From NCBI GenBank assembly GCA_014654705.1, contig JACVZY010000004.1:1-64000 (forward strand): a DNA stretch of 64,000 nucleotides. The letters are read 5' to 3'. The DNA comes from Ignavibacteria bacterium (lineage in GTDB: Bacteria > Bacteroidota > Ignavibacteria > Kapaibacteriales > UBA4661). Made by a program: the position numbers and the translations under genes. The first letter of the stretch is position 1, and each line of letters begins with the position of its first letter. The notes under the pieces are model-generated. The model ran no database searches. It was given only the letters and a program-made list of their open reading frames with translations, and had not been told where the DNA came from. Below are positions 9,668-18,446 of the stretch, in pieces.

Positions 9668-11743
9668 ATGAAAAAGATTGTTTTTGGGTACGCTTTTATC
9701 CTTGTTTTTATCCTGCAAACCGCTTTATCGCTGACACTATCAGCATCACCTCGTACCGTTCTCCTGAGCAAACACACGAAGTTTTCTCTCAGCCCGCAGG
9801 CTCTCACGCTTAAGCCAGGTGAGGAAGCAACACTCAAACTTACCATGACCATTGATGCAGGCTGGTACACCTACGGGCTTCAGCCGCGCAAGGACAAAGA
9901 CGGTCTAGGTCCGCAAGAAACCATAATAAGCATTGCACCCGCTAAAGTGCTGGTATTGGCGGGCAAAGTGAAAGCACCAAAACCCAAGCAAAAATTTGAC
10001 CAAGGCTTTCAAATTGACATTGATTATTACGAAGGAGAAATTGTTTTCACTGTTCCCGTGAAAGCAGCTTCCAATCTTGCCTCCGGTAAATACACTGCGA
10101 CGCTGACGGTTACATCCATGACCTGTTACGCTGAAGGCTGCCTTCCGGCTACCGACGAGGAGATTCCAATTACCGTTACCATTAAAGAAGGCATAGCAGC
10201 CCAAAACACAGTATCTCCGGCGGATACAACAACGCAGCAAGCCGCAGCAATCCAACAGCCAAATAATCAAGAACCAACGAACCAAACATCAAGCAGCCAA
10301 GCATCAAGCAGCCAAGCAGTTACCGGTCAAGTTTCCAAGCCCCAAACAACAGAATCCCAAACCGAAATTGCACAAAAACGGAGCGAAGGCATTTGGGCAT
10401 TTTTGCTTTTTGCAATGGGCGCAGGAGCTTCGGCATTACTTACGCCGTGCGTGTTTCCGATGGTGCCGATAACGGTGTCATTTTTCACGAAGCGGGCAGA
10501 AAAGCAGCGCGGACGCGGTTTGCGGGATTCACTGGTTTATGCACTGGGAATTGTGTTTACTTTTACAGCACTCGGATTTTTCTTGTCGCTCATTTTTGGC
10601 GCAACGGGTATTTCAGACTTCGCGGCGAATCCCTGGGTGAATGTAGCTCTGGCACTGGTGTTTATCCTTTTCGCCTTTAATCTTTTCGGTGCGTTTGAAA
10701 TTCCCCTCCCCAATATGCTGCTCAACCGCATGAACAATGCCGCCGGAAGCGGTGAAAGCGTTGGCGCGGTTGTGCTGATGGCGGTTACATTTTCGATTAC
10801 GTCGTTCACCTGTACCGTTCCATTTGTGGGTGCGGCGCTCATTTCTGCATCAACGGGCGAATGGTTTTACCCGCTTATCGGCATGGCAGGCTTCTCTTCG
10901 GTTTTTGCATTGCCGTTTGTGCTGCTGGCGTTGTTTCCTTCTGCCATGCAGCGCCTTCCCAAAGCGGGCGGCTGGATGAACAATGTCAAAGTCGTGATGG
11001 GCTTTTTAGAAATTGCTGCCGCCATGAAATTCATCAGCAATAGCGATTTAGTCTGGGCGTGGGGCGTTCTTTCGCGCGATGTCTTTTTAGCGATCTGGAT
11101 TGGTTGCGCGGTGATGATAACGTTGTACGTGCTGGGCGTATTTCGCTTCCCACACGACAGCGAAGTCAAAAGCATCGGTACGCCACGAGCGGTCATTGCG
11201 CTTATCTTTGCGTCGCTCACGTTCTATCTTATTGCGGGCTTAATGGGTAAAAAACTTGGCGAACTTGACGCATTTTTGCCCCCGATGGACTACGAGCGCA
11301 TTATTGGGAAAGCGCCCAATGACGGCAGTTCCGAGAAGAACGGGGCAAGCCGACAATCTCAAAACAATCAAGCGTTCAACGCCCATACCCCCGAAACATG
11401 GATACAAAGCTATGAAATAGGGCTGGCAGAAGCAAAGCGCACCGGCAAGCCCGTTTTTGTTGATTTCACGGGGTTCACCTGCACAAATTGCCGATGGATG
11501 GAGGCAAACGTCTTTCCTACGCCGGAGGTGCAGGCGCTCATGGGCAGTATGGTCAAAGTGCAACTTTTCACCGATCGCAAGCAAGAGCCGTATCTATCGC
11601 ACAAAAAGCGCCAGTTAGAGCAGTTTGGCTCTATTGAACTTCCCCTCTACGTGCTTCTGAAGCCCGACGGCACGGTGATTGCGACGAAAGCATTTACCCG
11701 CGACAGAGCCGAATTTGTCGCATTTCTGAAAAAAGCCTTGTAG
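9668..11743 (+). CDS. dsbD: Thiol:disulfide interchange protein DsbD
   Basis: A 691-residue protein that moves reducing power from cytoplasmic thioredoxin to periplasmic thiol proteins. It has a signal peptide, then an N-terminal immunoglobulin-like domain (about 30-165, with the active-site pair region TSMTCYAEGCLPATDEEI). A low-complexity Q/N/S/T linker (about 175-225) follows, then an eight-helix membrane domain with the two redox cysteines in LLTPCVFPMVPI and TSFTCTVPF. The C-terminal thioredoxin domain carries CTNC at about 605-608. The frame opens at 9593, but the ATG at 9668 gives a normal signal peptide. The long polar linker is unusual. Confidence 0.95.
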   Translation: MKKIVFGYAFILVFILQTALSLTLSASPRTVLLSKHTKFSLSPQALTLKPGEEATLKLTMTIDAGWYTYGLQPRKDKDGLGPQETIISIAPAKVLVLAGKVKAPKPKQKFDQGFQIDIDYYEGEIVFTVPVKAASNLASGKYTATLTVTSMTCYAEGCLPATDEEIPITVTIKEGIAAQNTVSPADTTTQQAAAIQQPNNQEPTNQTSSSQASSSQAVTGQVSKPQTTESQTEIAQKRSEGIWAFLLFAMGAGASALLTPCVFPMVPITVSFFTKRAEKQRGRGLRDSLVYALGIVFTFTALGFFLSLIFGATGISDFAANPWVNVALALVFILFAFNLFGAFEIPLPNMLLNRMNNAAGSGESVGAVVLMAVTFSITSFTCTVPFVGAALISASTGEWFYPLIGMAGFSSVFALPFVLLALFPSAMQRLPKAGGWMNNVKVVMGFLEIAAAMKFISNSDLVWAWGVLSRDVFLAIWIGCAVMITLYVLGVFRFPHDSEVKSIGTPRAVIALIFASLTFYLIAGLMGKKLGELDAFLPPMDYERIIGKAPNDGSSEKNGASRQSQNNQAFNAHTPETWIQSYEIGLAEAKRTGKPVFVDFTGFTCTNCRWMEANVFPTPEVQALMGSMVKVQLFTDRKQEPYLSHKKRQLEQFGSIELPLYVLLKPDGTVIATKAFTRDRAEFVAFLKKAL

Positions 11744-11773
11744 GGCGCAAACAATACCTGCTCACGGGAAACA

Positions 11774-11779
11774 AGGAGG
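11774..11779 (+). promoter_or_regulatory. Shine-Dalgarno for K+ channel gene
   Basis: AGGAGG lies 8 nt upstream of the ATG at 11788. It is one of the few textbook ribosome-binding sites in this window and fixes the start. Confidence 0.75.
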
Positions 11780-11787
11780 CAGTATCT

Positions 11788-12804
11788 ATGCGCTTTTTAC
11801 CAACCATTGAGAAAATAGCGCGACTTTTGCTAGAAAAGAAACTCCGGCTTGCGCTGATACTGCTGGCTATTATTCCGCTTTCTGGGACGGTGGGATATAT
11901 GCTTGTCGAGCATTGGAGCGCCTTCGATGCGCTCTACATGACGATGATAACCGTAACGACGATTGGTTACGGTGAAATTCATCCACTGTCTCCCGCAGGG
12001 CGGCTTTTTACAATTATTTTTATCCTCTTTGGCGTAGGCATTGCGGCGTACTCGCTGACGATTTTGATAGAATCAATCTTGCGCCCCGAACTCATTACCA
12101 ATAGCATCAACAAACGAAAACTTCGCGCCATGCAGCAACACTATATTATCTGTGGCTACGGTCGTTCCGGCAGCCGCATAGCGAAAGAGCTTCTGGAATT
12201 GGGTAAGCAAGTGGTCGTGGTCGAGCAGGCGGAGGAAAAATTAGCAGCAATTCAAGCTGCTGGCATTGTGGGAGTCATTGGCGATGCGACGGACGAAGAA
12301 GTATTACTCAAAGCAGGAATTGAGCGTGCTGGCGGGCTGGCAACGTCCTTAGACAGCGATGCGGCGAATATCTTCGTTACGCTGACCGCACGGGGATTGA
12401 AGTCCGACCTCTATATCGTCGCCCGTGCCGACCAATACTCATCGCAAAGCAAACTCAAACGCGCCGGAGCCGACGCCGTGCTTTCTCCCCAAGAAATCGG
12501 CGCCGTGCGGATGACCCATATGCTTTTGCAGCAAAATGTAATTGACTCCTTTGAACTCGTTACAAGGCGCATTGCGCTTGATGTTTCGGTGAAAGAACTG
12601 CGTGTGAGCGATTATCCTGAGTTTATCGGCAAGACGATTGACACGCTTCGTATTCGCCAGCGCTTCAACGTCATTATCTTTGCCATTAAGCTCCCCGATG
12701 AAACCATGCAATTTCCCGCACAGGTTGACACCGTGCTTGATGGCGCTATGACGCTCATTATTGCCGGCGTGAGCGATGACGTGATGAAGCTGTCCCTTGC
12801 TTAA
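11788..12804 (+). CDS. Potassium channel with RCK (TrkA-N) domain
   Basis: A 338-residue protein. It is a two-helix pore: TM1 about 20-38, pore loop with selectivity filter TTIGYGE at 57-63, TM2 about 74-94. A cytoplasmic RCK-N Rossmann domain follows (nucleotide loop CGYGRSGSR at 122-130, then GDATDEE), and an RCK-C domain ends the protein. This is the MthK/Kch-type layout, a ligand-gated K+ channel of the inner membrane. Its stop overlaps the start of the next gene by 8 bp, so the two are translationally coupled. Confidence 0.93.
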   Translation: MRFLPTIEKIARLLLEKKLRLALILLAIIPLSGTVGYMLVEHWSAFDALYMTMITVTTIGYGEIHPLSPAGRLFTIIFILFGVGIAAYSLTILIESILRPELITNSINKRKLRAMQQHYIICGYGRSGSRIAKELLELGKQVVVVEQAEEKLAAIQAAGIVGVIGDATDEEVLLKAGIERAGGLATSLDSDAANIFVTLTARGLKSDLYIVARADQYSSQSKLKRAGADAVLSPQEIGAVRMTHMLLQQNVIDSFELVTRRIALDVSVKELRVSDYPEFIGKTIDTLRIRQRFNVIIFAIKLPDETMQFPAQVDTVLDGAMTLIIAGVSDDVMKLSLA

Positions 12805-14350
12805 TTTGCTATCACTTCCTAATTTTTTCTACCCCGTGAAAATACTCACTTCCGACGAACATGTACTGCGAGCGGTCGGTGCTTTTGCCGACGAAAGCGG
12901 CGTAGAAATTTACGTGGTGGGCGGCTACGTGCGCGATGCGCTCCGCGCCTCTCCACGCAAAGACCTTGATTTCACGCTTGTCGGCGATGCGGTGCAGTTT
13001 GCAAGACACTTTGCCGAGCGCATGAACACACACGCCGTCGTCTATGAGCGCTTTCGCACGGCGCTTGTGCCGATTCACACGCCCGCTGGCTTGTACCAAT
13101 GTGAATTTGTCGGCACGCGCAAGGAAGAGTATAAGCCACATTCGCGCAAGCCGATTGTGAGCGAGGGTACATTTGAGGACGACCTTCGGCGCCGCGATTT
13201 TACGGTCAATGCAATGGCAATGCGCCTCAACGCTGCAGAGTATGGCACATTGGTAGATATGTTCGACGGCAAAGGCGACATGGAGCGCCAGCTTTTGCGT
13301 ACCCCGCTCGACCCACATATCACCTTCAGCGACGACCCGTTGCGTATGATGCGAGCCGCTCGTTTTGCCGCACAACTCGGCTTCCGCGTTGACGATGCAG
13401 CACTTGCAGCCATGAAAGATATGGCGGGGCGTATCACGATTATATCGCAAGAGCGCATCACGGACGAATTTCTCAAGATTCTTGCTGCCCCGAAGCCGAG
13501 TATTGGGCTGGCGCTGCTGTTTACCACAGGGCTGATGGAGCATATTTTCCCGGAAATTCATGCTCTGGCGGGCGTAGATTTGAAGCGGGTGGAAGGTCAT
13601 GCGTATCGGCACAAAGACGTTTTTTATCATACCCTGCAAGTCGTGGACAACGTTGCCACAGCAAGCGACGACCTCTGGCTGCGCTTCGCAACGCTCATGC
13701 ACGACATTGCGAAGCCGAAGACGAAGCGCTTTCTGAGTGGCATCGGCTGGTCGTTTCACGGACATGAGGAATTGGGCGCACGGTGGCAAGACCGCATTTT
13801 TCGGAAGATGAAACTGCCTTTGCACCACTTGGAATACGTCAAAACGCTTGTGCGTCTGCACCAACGTCCGATGGCGCTGGTGGACGAGGAAGTAACCGAT
13901 TCCGCCATTCGCCGCTTGATTGTCCAAGCCGGGGAAGCGGGTGAAACGGCGCTCAACGACCTTTTCACGCTCTGCCGCGCCGATATTACGACGAAGAACC
14001 CCAAGCGTGCCGAGGAGTATTTGCAAAACTATGAACTGGTCTATCAGAAAACGCTTATTGTGCGCGAGCGTGATAATCTCATGGCGTTTCAGTCCCCGGT
14101 GCGCGGTGAGGAAATTATGGAACTCTGCGACTTACCGGCTTCACGGGCAATCGGCATCTTGAAAACGGCGGTAGAAACGGCAATTCTGGAGGGAATCATC
14201 AGTAATGAGTACGAAGCAGCAAAAGAATATCTTCTCGCCAATAAAAATGCCATTTTAGAGCAGATAGATGCCCCTTCCAACAGGCGTGGCGACGTGGAGC
14301 GGCGTTTGGCAGAAAAGCGCGAAGCAACGCGAAAACGAGTGCGAAAGTAA
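12797..14350 (+). CDS. CCA-adding-type tRNA nucleotidyltransferase with HD domain
   Basis: A class II polymerase-beta-type nucleotidyltransferase of about 500 residues. The signature GGYVRDAL and the metal-binding RKDLDFTLVGDA come first. The template-binding region (RRRDFTVNAMA, DPLRMMRAARFAAQLGF) follows, and then an HD domain (LMHDIAKP, FHGHEELGA). It matures tRNA 3' ends by adding CCA; a poly(A) polymerase role cannot be excluded. There is no ATG near the start. TTG at 12797 or 12806, or GTG at 12836, are the options, and I list the longest. It overlaps the K+ channel stop. Confidence 0.93.
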   Translation: MLNLLSLPNFFYPVKILTSDEHVLRAVGAFADESGVEIYVVGGYVRDALRASPRKDLDFTLVGDAVQFARHFAERMNTHAVVYERFRTALVPIHTPAGLYQCEFVGTRKEEYKPHSRKPIVSEGTFEDDLRRRDFTVNAMAMRLNAAEYGTLVDMFDGKGDMERQLLRTPLDPHITFSDDPLRMMRAARFAAQLGFRVDDAALAAMKDMAGRITIISQERITDEFLKILAAPKPSIGLALLFTTGLMEHIFPEIHALAGVDLKRVEGHAYRHKDVFYHTLQVVDNVATASDDLWLRFATLMHDIAKPKTKRFLSGIGWSFHGHEELGARWQDRIFRKMKLPLHHLEYVKTLVRLHQRPMALVDEEVTDSAIRRLIVQAGEAGETALNDLFTLCRADITTKNPKRAEEYLQNYELVYQKTLIVRERDNLMAFQSPVRGEEIMELCDLPASRAIGILKTAVETAILEGIISNEYEAAKEYLLANKNAILEQIDAPSNRRGDVERRLAEKREATRKRVRK

Positions 14351-14487
14351 GCACATGATTTCTTCGTGCCTGCGACCCTCCAAAGAGATTTCTACTGGAT
14401 TTTTACTCTATATTTCGTTACTTTGTGGGGATATCACAGCAAAAGAACAGCAAATTTGTCTTTTTCACATTTCATAATGTTCGCTCT

Positions 14488-15405
14488 ATGAAACTTCCTA
14501 CAAGTGGTTGGATTTGGATGAATGGTGAGTTTGTCCAGTGGCAGGATGCTAAAATCCACGTTTTATCACACGTTGTGCATTATGGCACAAGTTGGTTCGA
14601 GGGAATACGTGCCTACGAGACCAAACGAGGAACGGCGATTTTCCGCCTTCCCGAACACATTAAGCGCCTCGAACGGTCAATGAAAATTTACCATACCGAA
14701 ATGCCGTACAGTGCGCATGAAATTGAGGAAGTCTGCAAGGAAACCTTACGCCGTAACGACCTCAAGTCAGCGTACTTGCGCCCTGTGGTGTGGCGCGGCT
14801 ATGGCGAAATGGGTATTTCTCCGCTTCCCTGCCCAGTGGAAGTTTCCGTCGCTGCATGGGAACTGGGTGCATACTTGGGTGAAGCCGCAGAGCGCGGTGC
14901 AAACGTCTGTATTTCCTCATGGAACCGCCTCCCGCCCAATACAATGCCCGCGATTGCAAAAGCAGGCGGCAATTACATGAACGCCCAGCTTATGAAGATG
15001 GAAGCCATTCGCAACGGTTATGACGAAGCGCTCACGCTGGACATCTACGGCAATGTTTCGGAAGCAAGCGGTGCCAACGTATTTGTGGTCTATGACGGCG
15101 TTCTCTACACGCCGCCCATTGGCGATTCCCTCCTGCTCGGCATCACGCGCGATACGATTTTAACGCTTGCAAAAGATTTGCTTATCGAAGTCCGCGAAAC
15201 CCTGATTCCACGCGGCATGATTCACGTTGCCGATGAAATCTTCCTTGCCGGAACAGCAGTAGAAATCAACTGGGTCAAATCCGTTGACAAGCAGCTTGTC
15301 GGCAATGGTACGCAAGGTGAAATCACACGCAAACTCAAATCCCGTATGGCTGATATTACCACCGATGGGCTTGATCCCTACAAATGGTTGAGTTTTGTGG
15401 AATAA
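14488..15405 (+). CDS. ilvE: Branched-chain amino acid aminotransferase
   Basis: A 305-residue class IV PLP aminotransferase that interconverts branched-chain amino acids and 2-oxo acids. The family start WMNGEFVQWQDAKIHVLSH and the FEGIRAYET motif are intact. The PLP-Lys region AKAGGNYMNAQLMKMEA and the phosphate-binding GITRDTILTLAKD are also clear. The frame is open from 14425, but the ATG at 14488 starts directly before the conserved domain. No other branched-chain synthesis genes are nearby. Confidence 0.94.
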   Translation: MKLPTSGWIWMNGEFVQWQDAKIHVLSHVVHYGTSWFEGIRAYETKRGTAIFRLPEHIKRLERSMKIYHTEMPYSAHEIEEVCKETLRRNDLKSAYLRPVVWRGYGEMGISPLPCPVEVSVAAWELGAYLGEAAERGANVCISSWNRLPPNTMPAIAKAGGNYMNAQLMKMEAIRNGYDEALTLDIYGNVSEASGANVFVVYDGVLYTPPIGDSLLLGITRDTILTLAKDLLIEVRETLIPRGMIHVADEIFLAGTAVEINWVKSVDKQLVGNGTQGEITRKLKSRMADITTDGLDPYKWLSFVE

Positions 15406-15532
15406 ATTCCGGCTCGTGTTACGTTTTGAATGGTGAGTAATGCCTTGAAAAGACTGCAAAGCCCAAACGGGCACGTCTCAGGGAAAGTACCCAAAAACTC
15501 AACATTCAACACTGCAAAACATCGTTCATACT

Positions 15533-16861
15533 ATGACCCCCCATACCCTTGTACTTTTCGACTCCGAAGGCAGCGTGAGCAATTCGTCATCGTCGTCGGT
15601 TCGCCAAAGCCCGAGCAATCTCTATCCCTTCAATATTCTTCATCCGAGCTTTGAACTTCGCTGCGGTGCGTTGCGTATTTTTGAAAAAGTGCAGCATCAG
15701 TTCCCTCATTTGCGTTTGCTGTTTCATGCCTCTGCACCTGAACGGAAGCCACATCTTGCCAGCTTTCAGGCACGATTCGGACAGCATGGCGATAAAGCGC
15801 TTCGCTCGGGCGAAGATATATTTGTGCTGCAAGGAAACATCGCCCCTACGGCACAACTCTGGCAAACGCTTGGCGATGACATTGAGCGTCTCTACACAGC
15901 ACACAGTCTGGAGCATCCGATTCTTTTTACCAACGATGGTCAGCCTTTCGCCGCGTTTCTTCCCAAAGAAGCTGTTGAGCGACAAGGACTGCCAACACTT
16001 GATGCCGTTACGCTTTTCAGCAGCGCCGTGTACGAACAAACTGTGCGTGTAGAAATCGCCGATGTGCAGCGTCTCAGCTATCTCTGGGATGCTATTGCGT
16101 TCAATGCACGAGCCATTCAGGATGATGCACGATTCTTTGCCCATACGAATAGTGAAGCGCTTTCTGCGCCCGGCATCTTTACCATGAAGCCTGAAAGTAT
16201 CACTGTTGGCGAGGGCACGACGATTGCGCCGCTTGTCGTTCTTGATGCGTCGAAAGGAGCAATCATCATTGGCAAAAACGTCGAAATACAGCCGCACGTG
16301 AGCATTTTCGGACCGTGTTTTATTGGCGATAATGTTGTTATCAAGGCTGCATCCCGAATCTATGAAGGCACGACGCTTGGCGAATACTCAAAAGTGAGTG
16401 GCGAAATCAAGAACACTATTTTTCAGGGATTCGGCAATAAACAGCATGACGGCTGCTTGGGGTACTCGTTCATCGGAGAATGGGTAAATCTTGGTGCCGG
16501 AACGAATGTCTCGGACTTGAAAAACAACTACGGCACAATTCGCGCACGGTTTTCATCGGACAAGTCGCAAGAAATCTCGACGGGCTTGACATCGCTGGGG
16601 CTACTGGCAGGCGACCACACCAAAAGCGCCATCAATACTTCCTTCAATACTGGTACTGTTACCGGTATCAGCGCAAATGTATTTGCCCCATCGCCCGAGA
16701 AATTTGTGCCGTCGTTCTCGTGGGGTGGGCTTTCGGACTCGCCCGTGTTTGAAGCAGAGAAGGCTATCGAACTTGCCCGCACGGTCATGTCGCGTCGCAA
16801 GCGCCAACTCACGCCGGAGGAAGAGACACTCTTGCGCATAGAGTTTGAACAAAGAGTTTGA
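15533..16861 (+). CDS. Bacteroidetes-type GlmU-like sugar nucleotidyltransferase/acetyltransferase
   Basis: A 442-residue protein. The N-terminal half (about 1-210) is a diverged nucleotidyltransferase-like fold beginning VLFDSEGSVSN. The C-terminal half (about 215-410) is a left-handed beta-helix of hexapeptide repeats (VVLDASKGAIIIGKNVEI, IFGPCFIGDNVVI, GYSFIGEWVNLGAGTNVSD). The layout matches the alternative GlmU-like family (TIGR03991) of Bacteroidetes, proposed to make UDP-GlcNAc. The N-terminal sequence here is more divergent than the hexapeptide part and lacks the standard GxGTRxxP loop, so nucleotidyl transfer is less certain. Its stop is 37 bp from the convergent PAP2 gene. Confidence 0.85.
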   Translation: MTPHTLVLFDSEGSVSNSSSSSVRQSPSNLYPFNILHPSFELRCGALRIFEKVQHQFPHLRLLFHASAPERKPHLASFQARFGQHGDKALRSGEDIFVLQGNIAPTAQLWQTLGDDIERLYTAHSLEHPILFTNDGQPFAAFLPKEAVERQGLPTLDAVTLFSSAVYEQTVRVEIADVQRLSYLWDAIAFNARAIQDDARFFAHTNSEALSAPGIFTMKPESITVGEGTTIAPLVVLDASKGAIIIGKNVEIQPHVSIFGPCFIGDNVVIKAASRIYEGTTLGEYSKVSGEIKNTIFQGFGNKQHDGCLGYSFIGEWVNLGAGTNVSDLKNNYGTIRARFSSDKSQEISTGLTSLGLLAGDHTKSAINTSFNTGTVTGISANVFAPSPEKFVPSFSWGGLSDSPVFEAEKAIELARTVMSRRKRQLTPEEETLLRIEFEQRV

Positions 16862-16898
16862 ACAAACGCAGATGTAATCAAAGAGCGCCGTACATTGC

Positions 16899-17777
16899 TT
16901 ACCGAAAATGGTAGGTCAGTCCGACACCGGTGAGAGTGGGGTAAACAAACAACTGTTCGCCAGCACTTAGTTTCTTTGCGCGTTCTCGTTCCAGATACGT
17001 TACGAGCAAGCCCGCACCTGCACCGATTGCGCCGCCGAGCACCACATCGGAAGCCCAGTGTTTCGTGTGGTACATCCGCGAAAGGGCAGTAAGTGACGCA
17101 AGAGCGTACAAGCCTGCACCTACCCACGGGTTCCCAATGCGCTCTGCGAGCACCGCCGACACAGCAAAGGCAACCGTTGTGTGACCGGAAGGAAAGGATG
17201 TTTCGTCTGTTCCGAACTGCACTGGTCGAAAGGTGAACGCGCCATCTCCGGTATAAGGGCGGCTGCGCCCTGTGAGTGATTTGAGCGTAATATTGACAAT
17301 GCCGCCGTAGGTAAGCGCTTCGAGCGTGAGCCTGCCCGTTACGCGAACATCCTCATTTTGCGCAGCCAAACCAATAACGTACAGTCCTGCACCGATGCCG
17401 CCGCCAACGGCAAGGTCGCCATACAAACGCCCAGCCTCGGCAAAGACATCAGCAGTTTGCGAATGACTACGGAGCATGGCGCTATTCAGGCTTTCGTCGG
17501 CAGGCATAAGCGCAGCAGATGCGCCCAGCGTTCCTGCGGCAATAAGCCAATCTGCCGAAGAAAAGCGCAAAGGAGCAGTGAAATATGCACCCGCATCCGA
17601 AAGGACAATTTGTGCATCGGAAAGAAGAATTGCTCCAATATCGTGCTTCGCAGCCGTGCGCGAGGAATCCGTATCGACACGGCTTTTTGCTGTTGCGGTT
17701 AAACCTGCGCTCAAGAGAAATGCACAAAGACAGAGAATGAAATGCCGACGGGCAGAAAAAAACGTAATCATGGTCAT
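16899..17777 (-). CDS. PAP2-family phosphatase
   Basis: About 292 residues with a signal peptide and several membrane segments. The three PAP2 motifs are present: KSLTGRSRPY (KxxxxxxRP), FPSGHTTVAF (PSGH) and SRMYHTKHWASDVV (SRxxxxxHxxxD). These form the catalytic site of phosphatidic-acid or undecaprenyl-pyrophosphate phosphatases on the outer face of the inner membrane. The frame has a TTG at 17783, but the ATG at 17777 is preferred. It is divergent from the DUF6702-like gene 61 bp away. The substrate cannot be told from the sequence. Confidence 0.92.
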   Translation of the reverse strand: MTMITFFSARRHFILCLCAFLLSAGLTATAKSRVDTDSSRTAAKHDIGAILLSDAQIVLSDAGAYFTAPLRFSSADWLIAAGTLGASAALMPADESLNSAMLRSHSQTADVFAEAGRLYGDLAVGGGIGAGLYVIGLAAQNEDVRVTGRLTLEALTYGGIVNITLKSLTGRSRPYTGDGAFTFRPVQFGTDETSFPSGHTTVAFAVSAVLAERIGNPWVGAGLYALASLTALSRMYHTKHWASDVVLGGAIGAGAGLLVTYLERERAKKLSAGEQLFVYPTLTGVGLTYHFR

Positions 17778-17838
17778 GGACAAAATAGTGAACAGTCCGT
17801 GGTAGATTTAATTTTACAAATATAGCCACACTCCGCCA

Positions 17839-18360
17839 ATGAGCACCTTTCGTTTTCGATTACACCTGCTTGTTTTTTGTATCGTTTGTCTCGCGGCGCT
17901 TCCCGCAAGCGCTCGCCATCCCATTCACGCAAGTATCACGACAATAGACCTCAACCCCAAAACACGTTCATTCGAGATTGCGTGCAAAATTTTCGCCGAC
18001 GACCTTGAGGAGGTTATCCGCAAAACGACCGGAACGCAACTCTACATCGGCTCGGCAAAGGAAAATCCGAAGCAAACGAATGCAAAAATTGAGGAATATC
18101 TGCGCAGTCATTTTCGTGTGGAAGCAGACGGGAAAGCGCTTCCGCGCTGGACGTTTGTGGGGCGTGAGCTAGAGGGCGACGCGGTGTGGTGTTATCTGGA
18201 AGTGCAGAATGTGCCCGCTCTCAAGCGGCTTCTCGTTTCCAATACCGCACTGCACGACCTCCACGACGACCAGACAAATCTTGTAAACGTGACCATATTG
18301 GGGACGCGCCGCAGCGCGGTGCTGCGGCGAGGGAAAGAAGTGGAGACGTTGGAGTTTTAG
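17839..18360 (+). CDS. DUF6702-like exported protein
   Basis: A 173-residue protein with a signal peptide (hydrophobic 8-20, cleavage near PASA-RH). The mature start HPIHASITTIDLNPKTRSFEIACKIFADDLE matches the opening of DUF6702 proteins, which are small periplasmic or surface proteins of Bacteroidota often found near peptidases. No catalytic motif is seen. It is a single gene, convergent with the propeller cluster. Confidence 0.82.
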   Translation: MSTFRFRLHLLVFCIVCLAALPASARHPIHASITTIDLNPKTRSFEIACKIFADDLEEVIRKTTGTQLYIGSAKENPKQTNAKIEEYLRSHFRVEADGKALPRWTFVGRELEGDAVWCYLEVQNVPALKRLLVSNTALHDLHDDQTNLVNVTILGTRRSAVLRRGKEVETLEF

Positions 18361-18446
18361 AGGTGGCGTGAGTTGTTGGAAGATATTGTGCTCGAAGCTA
18401 ACGGTTTTTATTTGGATTGAAAGTGAAAGAGTTTGATTGCTATTTT

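Noticed and set aside
12812-14026. 404-codon minus-strand ORF
   Set aside because: It is antisense to the CCA-type nucleotidyltransferase, whose catalytic motifs are clear on the plus strand. The minus translation has no recognisable domain.
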